Notes under the pieces: model-generated | What the model saw: only the letters and a program-made list of their open reading frames with translations | The model's database searches: none | Told to the model about the DNA's origin: nothing | Part shown: positions 61,888-64,000 of the stretch, piece after piece | How the letters are laid out: each line of letters begins with the position of its first letter | Position numbering within the stretch: position 1 is the first letter of the stretch | Translations under genes and position numbers: made by a program | Source of the DNA: Bradyrhizobium semiaridum | GTDB taxonomy: Bacteria; Pseudomonadota; Alphaproteobacteria; Rhizobiales; Xanthobacteraceae | DNA length: 64,000 bases | Assembly: GCF_020329505.1 (NCBI RefSeq) | Contig: NZ_JAGKJJ010000005.1 | Location: 124,001-188,000, forward strand | Direction: 5' to 3'

Positions 61888-62367
61888 CTATATGGCAGGT
61901 CGCGCAGTCGTCAGCAATTCATCACCGACCGAAAGTTCTGGATCTGCACGAACAACCGCAAACCGAGGAGTGTCCTCTTTCGCAAAGGTTAGTCGCACCC
62001 GCTCGTCTTCATCGGTGCTGGAAGGTGGCATGAACTCGCAACGCAGCAGGAACGATCCGGCCGGCAGCGACAGTGGGACAGTATCTGAAATGCTTCCGAC
62101 TTCGATAGCGCCGTCAGCTGGAACCTCGAAGGGCACCTCGATGACGCGTACTGCATCCTGGCGAACGGGACTGGCGTGGTTCACCACATGAATCTCCACC
62201 GAATGTCGACCAGAGACAACCATAGAACTGAACGAAACGCTGCCAGGACGCCAAGTGAAGCCCTGCGAGACATGTTGGTCGGTCCAGTCATTGTATGGGT
62301 GCTTCAACGCACTGTTGAACACCGAGAGTTGACCGTAGGAGAGTTCAAAATTGACGGTTACCGCCAT
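61888..62367 (-). CDS. comJ: ComJ-family nuclease-inhibitor (immunity) protein, copy 1
   Basis: A 159-residue intact protein. FELSYGQLSVFNSALKHPY, DWTDQHVSQGFTWRPGSVSF and FEVPADGAIEVGSI match ComJ. GGAG lies seven bases before the start. The start is two bases after the toxin stop, the tight nuclease-inhibitor coupling expected for an immunity gene. It probably binds and blocks a DNase in the cytoplasm. The family name comes from Bacillus competence; a phage or toxin-immunity role is inferred here. Confidence 0.75.
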   Translation of the reverse strand: MAVTVNFELSYGQLSVFNSALKHPYNDWTDQHVSQGFTWRPGSVSFSSMVVSGRHSVEIHVVNHASPVRQDAVRVIEVPFEVPADGAIEVGSISDTVPLSLPAGSFLLRCEFMPPSSTDEDERVRLTFAKEDTPRFAVVRADPELSVGDELLTTARPAI

Positions 62368-62369
62368 CG

Positions 62370-62997
62370 TCAATCTCCAATATTGATCTTGATTCGCGCT
62401 CCGTTTGGCAATCCACGGCATGAATTGCCGACTGTAGCACGTCCCGATCGGTTGTGTTTCAGATTGATCGGCCGAACGTCGGCATCAGCACTGCCTTCCA
62501 TGAACATTGCGGGAGGATACTCGTCTAACCCTTGCCAGCAACCTTATCCAGTTTGCCTGTTGCCGCCCGTCTGCCGGGCCGATAAATCGTCAGGACACTT
62601 GGGTGACCTGCATTGATGGCGTCGGCTGCGAGATAGCCAATGCGTTGCGTAGGTGTGTAGGTCGTCGCCTTCAACTCGCCGGTCGGTTGGTAATACGATG
62701 CCAATCGAAAGCTGGTGTGTCGGGAGGCAGTGGCGGTGCGGCCGTTGGATTTCGTGTGGCGATCGGCTCCGGCACGCTGTCGCCCGCGGAGTCTGGTTCC
62801 CAGGATTCACCAGGAGAGACAGCTGGTGTGTCAACTACGGGCACGCCGCGAGTGGGTTGCGCAGCGCCAGTCGCAACGTCTTGAGGTTGACCTTGAGCCT
62901 GGCCATCCGGGCCGAACGGATCATGGTCAACGGGAATGAAGGAAAAGTCCGAGAACTCCGGCTGATGGTCCACCGGCACCAGGGAAAAATCAGACAT
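62370..62997 (-). pseudogene. Prophage NucA/NucB-type DNase toxin gene, frameshifted, copy 1
   Basis: ATG at 62997 overlaps the portal stop. The first frame gives MSDFSLVPVDHQPEF, a second VPVDH motif and a Pro-rich region to PAFDWH. A second frame continues SYYQPTGELKATTYTPTQRI and AGHPSVLTIYRPGRRAATGK. A third frame gives LDEYPPAMFMEGSADADVRP, NSCRGLPNGARIKINIGD and a stop. The end is a NucA/NucB DNase signature. Besides two frameshifts, a deletion is likely between LAADAI and NAGHPS. The N-terminal part looks virion-associated, suggesting a toxin carried by a structural protein. Confidence 0.65.
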
Positions 62998-64000
62998 GAT
63001 GAACGACCATCAGGTATTTGCCGGGCCGCTTCGGATCCTCGACATAATGGTGGCCGTCCCTCGCCTTGCGCGCGCCCGGGACAGCGGCACGTTCTGATTT
63101 CTTTGCTTGCGTCGCTGCCTTCAGATTCGCGTCCAGCACCCTGAGCTGTGCATCGAGCTCGGCCTTGATCTTCGCCAGCTCGATCTCTGACTCGGTCTTT
63201 AGCTTCTGACGGACTGCATCGGCCTGAGCTTTCTGCTGTTCGATCTGCGCCTGTGCCTGCAACGCCAGCACCGTTGGGTCGGGCGGCGGCGCGGGCGGCG
63301 CCGGCGGCGGATTGAGCAACTGCCCCGTCTGCGGATTGACGGCCGCCGGATCGTTGAAGAAGCGGTCCGGGTTCCTGTGGCCCATGATCCGCGTCAGCTC
63401 GATGGCGGTGTTGTAGAGTTCGCGGTCGCCGACCATGTTGAGCTTGCCGCCGCCGATCAGCTCCTTCTGCAAATTGGCAAGCGCCATCACCTGGGCGAAT
63501 TGCTGCGCCTTGCCGCCGGTGCCGAGGCCGACATTGATGGTCATGTCGTCGCGTGTCTTCCAGTTCCGCGGGTCGACAGTCACCCATGCATTGCGCAGCC
63601 GCACCGTCTCCTGCTGCTGTCCATGCTTGCGGATCGTGCCGTGCAGCAGCGCGAAGATGTCGCGTACGCCCTCGGCCATGATCCGCGCGATCAGCTTGAT
63701 GCGCATCTGCGACGCCGAGAATACCTGCGCCACAGCCGTCGCCGACTGGTTCTGCAGCGCATTGGCATCGATGCCCTGCGACTGCCGGCTGAGCCCGGTG
63801 CGGCTCTCGAGCTCGGTGTCGATGTACTGCATCATCGGATAGATCGACGAGGTGATGTCGGGCACCACCTGCCAGTTCAGCCCGCCCGCGGTCTTGGTAC
63901 GCACCACGCCGCCCGGCCGCGATACCAGAAGATCGTCCAGCGTGTTGGGGCCTGCGTTGCTCTCGGCCACCTCGACACGCGGGTTGTTGTGCAGATAGAG
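62990..64000 (-). CDS. Phage portal protein, 5' end cut by window edge
   Basis: The frame is open to the right edge (337 codons including the stop) and the start lies outside. LDDLLVSRPGGVVRTKTAGG, SSIYPMMQYIDTELESRTGL, GIDANALQNQSATAVAQVFS and IKLIARIMAEGVRDIFALLH are typical of podovirus-like portal proteins. The C-terminal 120 residues have a Pro-rich spacer and a coiled coil (QAQAQIEQQKAQADAVRQKL). The portal forms the DNA entry ring of the capsid. Its 3' part is duplicated twice further left. Confidence 0.85.
   Translation of the reverse strand, partial: LYLHNNPRVEVAESNAGPNTLDDLLVSRPGGVVRTKTAGGLNWQVVPDITSSIYPMMQYIDTELESRTGLSRQSQGIDANALQNQSATAVAQVFSASQMRIKLIARIMAEGVRDIFALLHGTIRKHGQQQETVRLRNAWVTVDPRNWKTRDDMTINVGLGTGGKAQQFAQVMALANLQKELIGGGKLNMVGDRELYNTAIELTRIMGHRNPDRFFNDPAAVNPQTGQLLNPPPAPPAPPPDPTVLALQAQAQIEQQKAQADAVRQKLKTESEIELAKIKAELDAQLRVLDANLKAATQAKKSERAAVPGARKARDGHHYVEDPKRPGKYLMVVHHV

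Larger units (their letters stand above)
50906..64000. mobile_element. Decaying prophage late region, continuing past the right edge
   Basis: Portal, structural, tail-fibre, lysozyme and endolysin sequences occur together, with many frameshifts. Genes outside 51.43-56.18 kb are all on the minus strand. Genes inside it are mostly on the plus strand because of an inversion. No integrase or att site is visible; the left limit is somewhere near 50.4-50.9 kb and the rest lies beyond the window. Several stretches are AT-richer than the flanking chromosome. Confidence 0.8.

Noticed and set aside
50906..64000. Gene transfer agent cluster instead of a prophage
   Set aside because: The portal and tail-collar types, S74 fibre, endolysin and toxin cargo, together with heavy decay, fit a podovirus-like prophage better than a conserved GTA.

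Overview
The window is high-GC DNA from an alphaproteobacterium, most likely a Bradyrhizobium-type member of the Rhizobiales. The evidence is the style of its transporters (TTT/Bug, TRAP and Liv systems packed together), intergenic palindromes of a kind I remember from that group, and a prophage whose protein types I associate with it. No rRNA, tRNA, CRISPR array or intact IS element was seen.

Layout. 1-12.2 kb: the start of a serralysin-type metalloprotease, a class III CoA-transferase, a minus-strand operon tctC-mtnP-mtnA-tctB-tctA (a tripartite-tricarboxylate-type transporter wrapped around two methylthioadenosine salvage genes), and a 1305-residue secreted repeat protein with RTX motifs. 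12.7-21.5 kb: C2 and acyl-CoA metabolism, with a crotonase, a serine-glyoxylate-type aminotransferase, a three-part FAD/Fe-S dehydrogenase followed by a GlcG/HbpS-like protein, a second crotonase and a molybdopterin oxidoreductase. 21.6-29.2 kb: an orphan ABC receptor, an SDR, a GntR regulator, a TRAP transporter (dctPQM), two joined gene remnants and a Tat-exported amidohydrolase. 29.2-35.7 kb: a Crp-type regulator, small proteins, and an ABC importer operon ending in a GpdQ-like phosphodiesterase. 35.9-50.2 kb: a zinc alcohol dehydrogenase, then a large catabolic island. In it a branched-chain-type ABC importer (livFGMH plus receptor) is co-transcribed with a three-subunit xanthine-dehydrogenase-family hydroxylase. 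Beside it are an LLM flavin monooxygenase, a PuuE-like deacetylase/cyclic-amide hydrolase, a TetR regulator and a two-component flavin monooxygenase. My reading is uptake and oxidative ring opening of an unidentified, probably N-heterocyclic, compound.

50.4-64 kb: a decaying prophage late region, AT-richer and full of frameshifts. Reading the minus strand from the right edge gives the portal, a NucA/NucB-type DNase toxin with ComJ immunity, head and tail genes, three tandem small exported paralogues, a lysozyme-like gene, tail fibres and an endolysin. Two observations stand out. First, the segment at about 51.43-56.18 kb is inverted: both ends cut a gene, and the halves rejoin in frame on paper when the segment is flipped back. 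Second, portal 3' end, DNase toxin and comJ are repeated as tandem cassettes. The two comJ immunity genes remain open while every toxin copy is broken.

All calls come from reading the sequence. Family assignments rest on remembered motifs and were not confirmed by database search.
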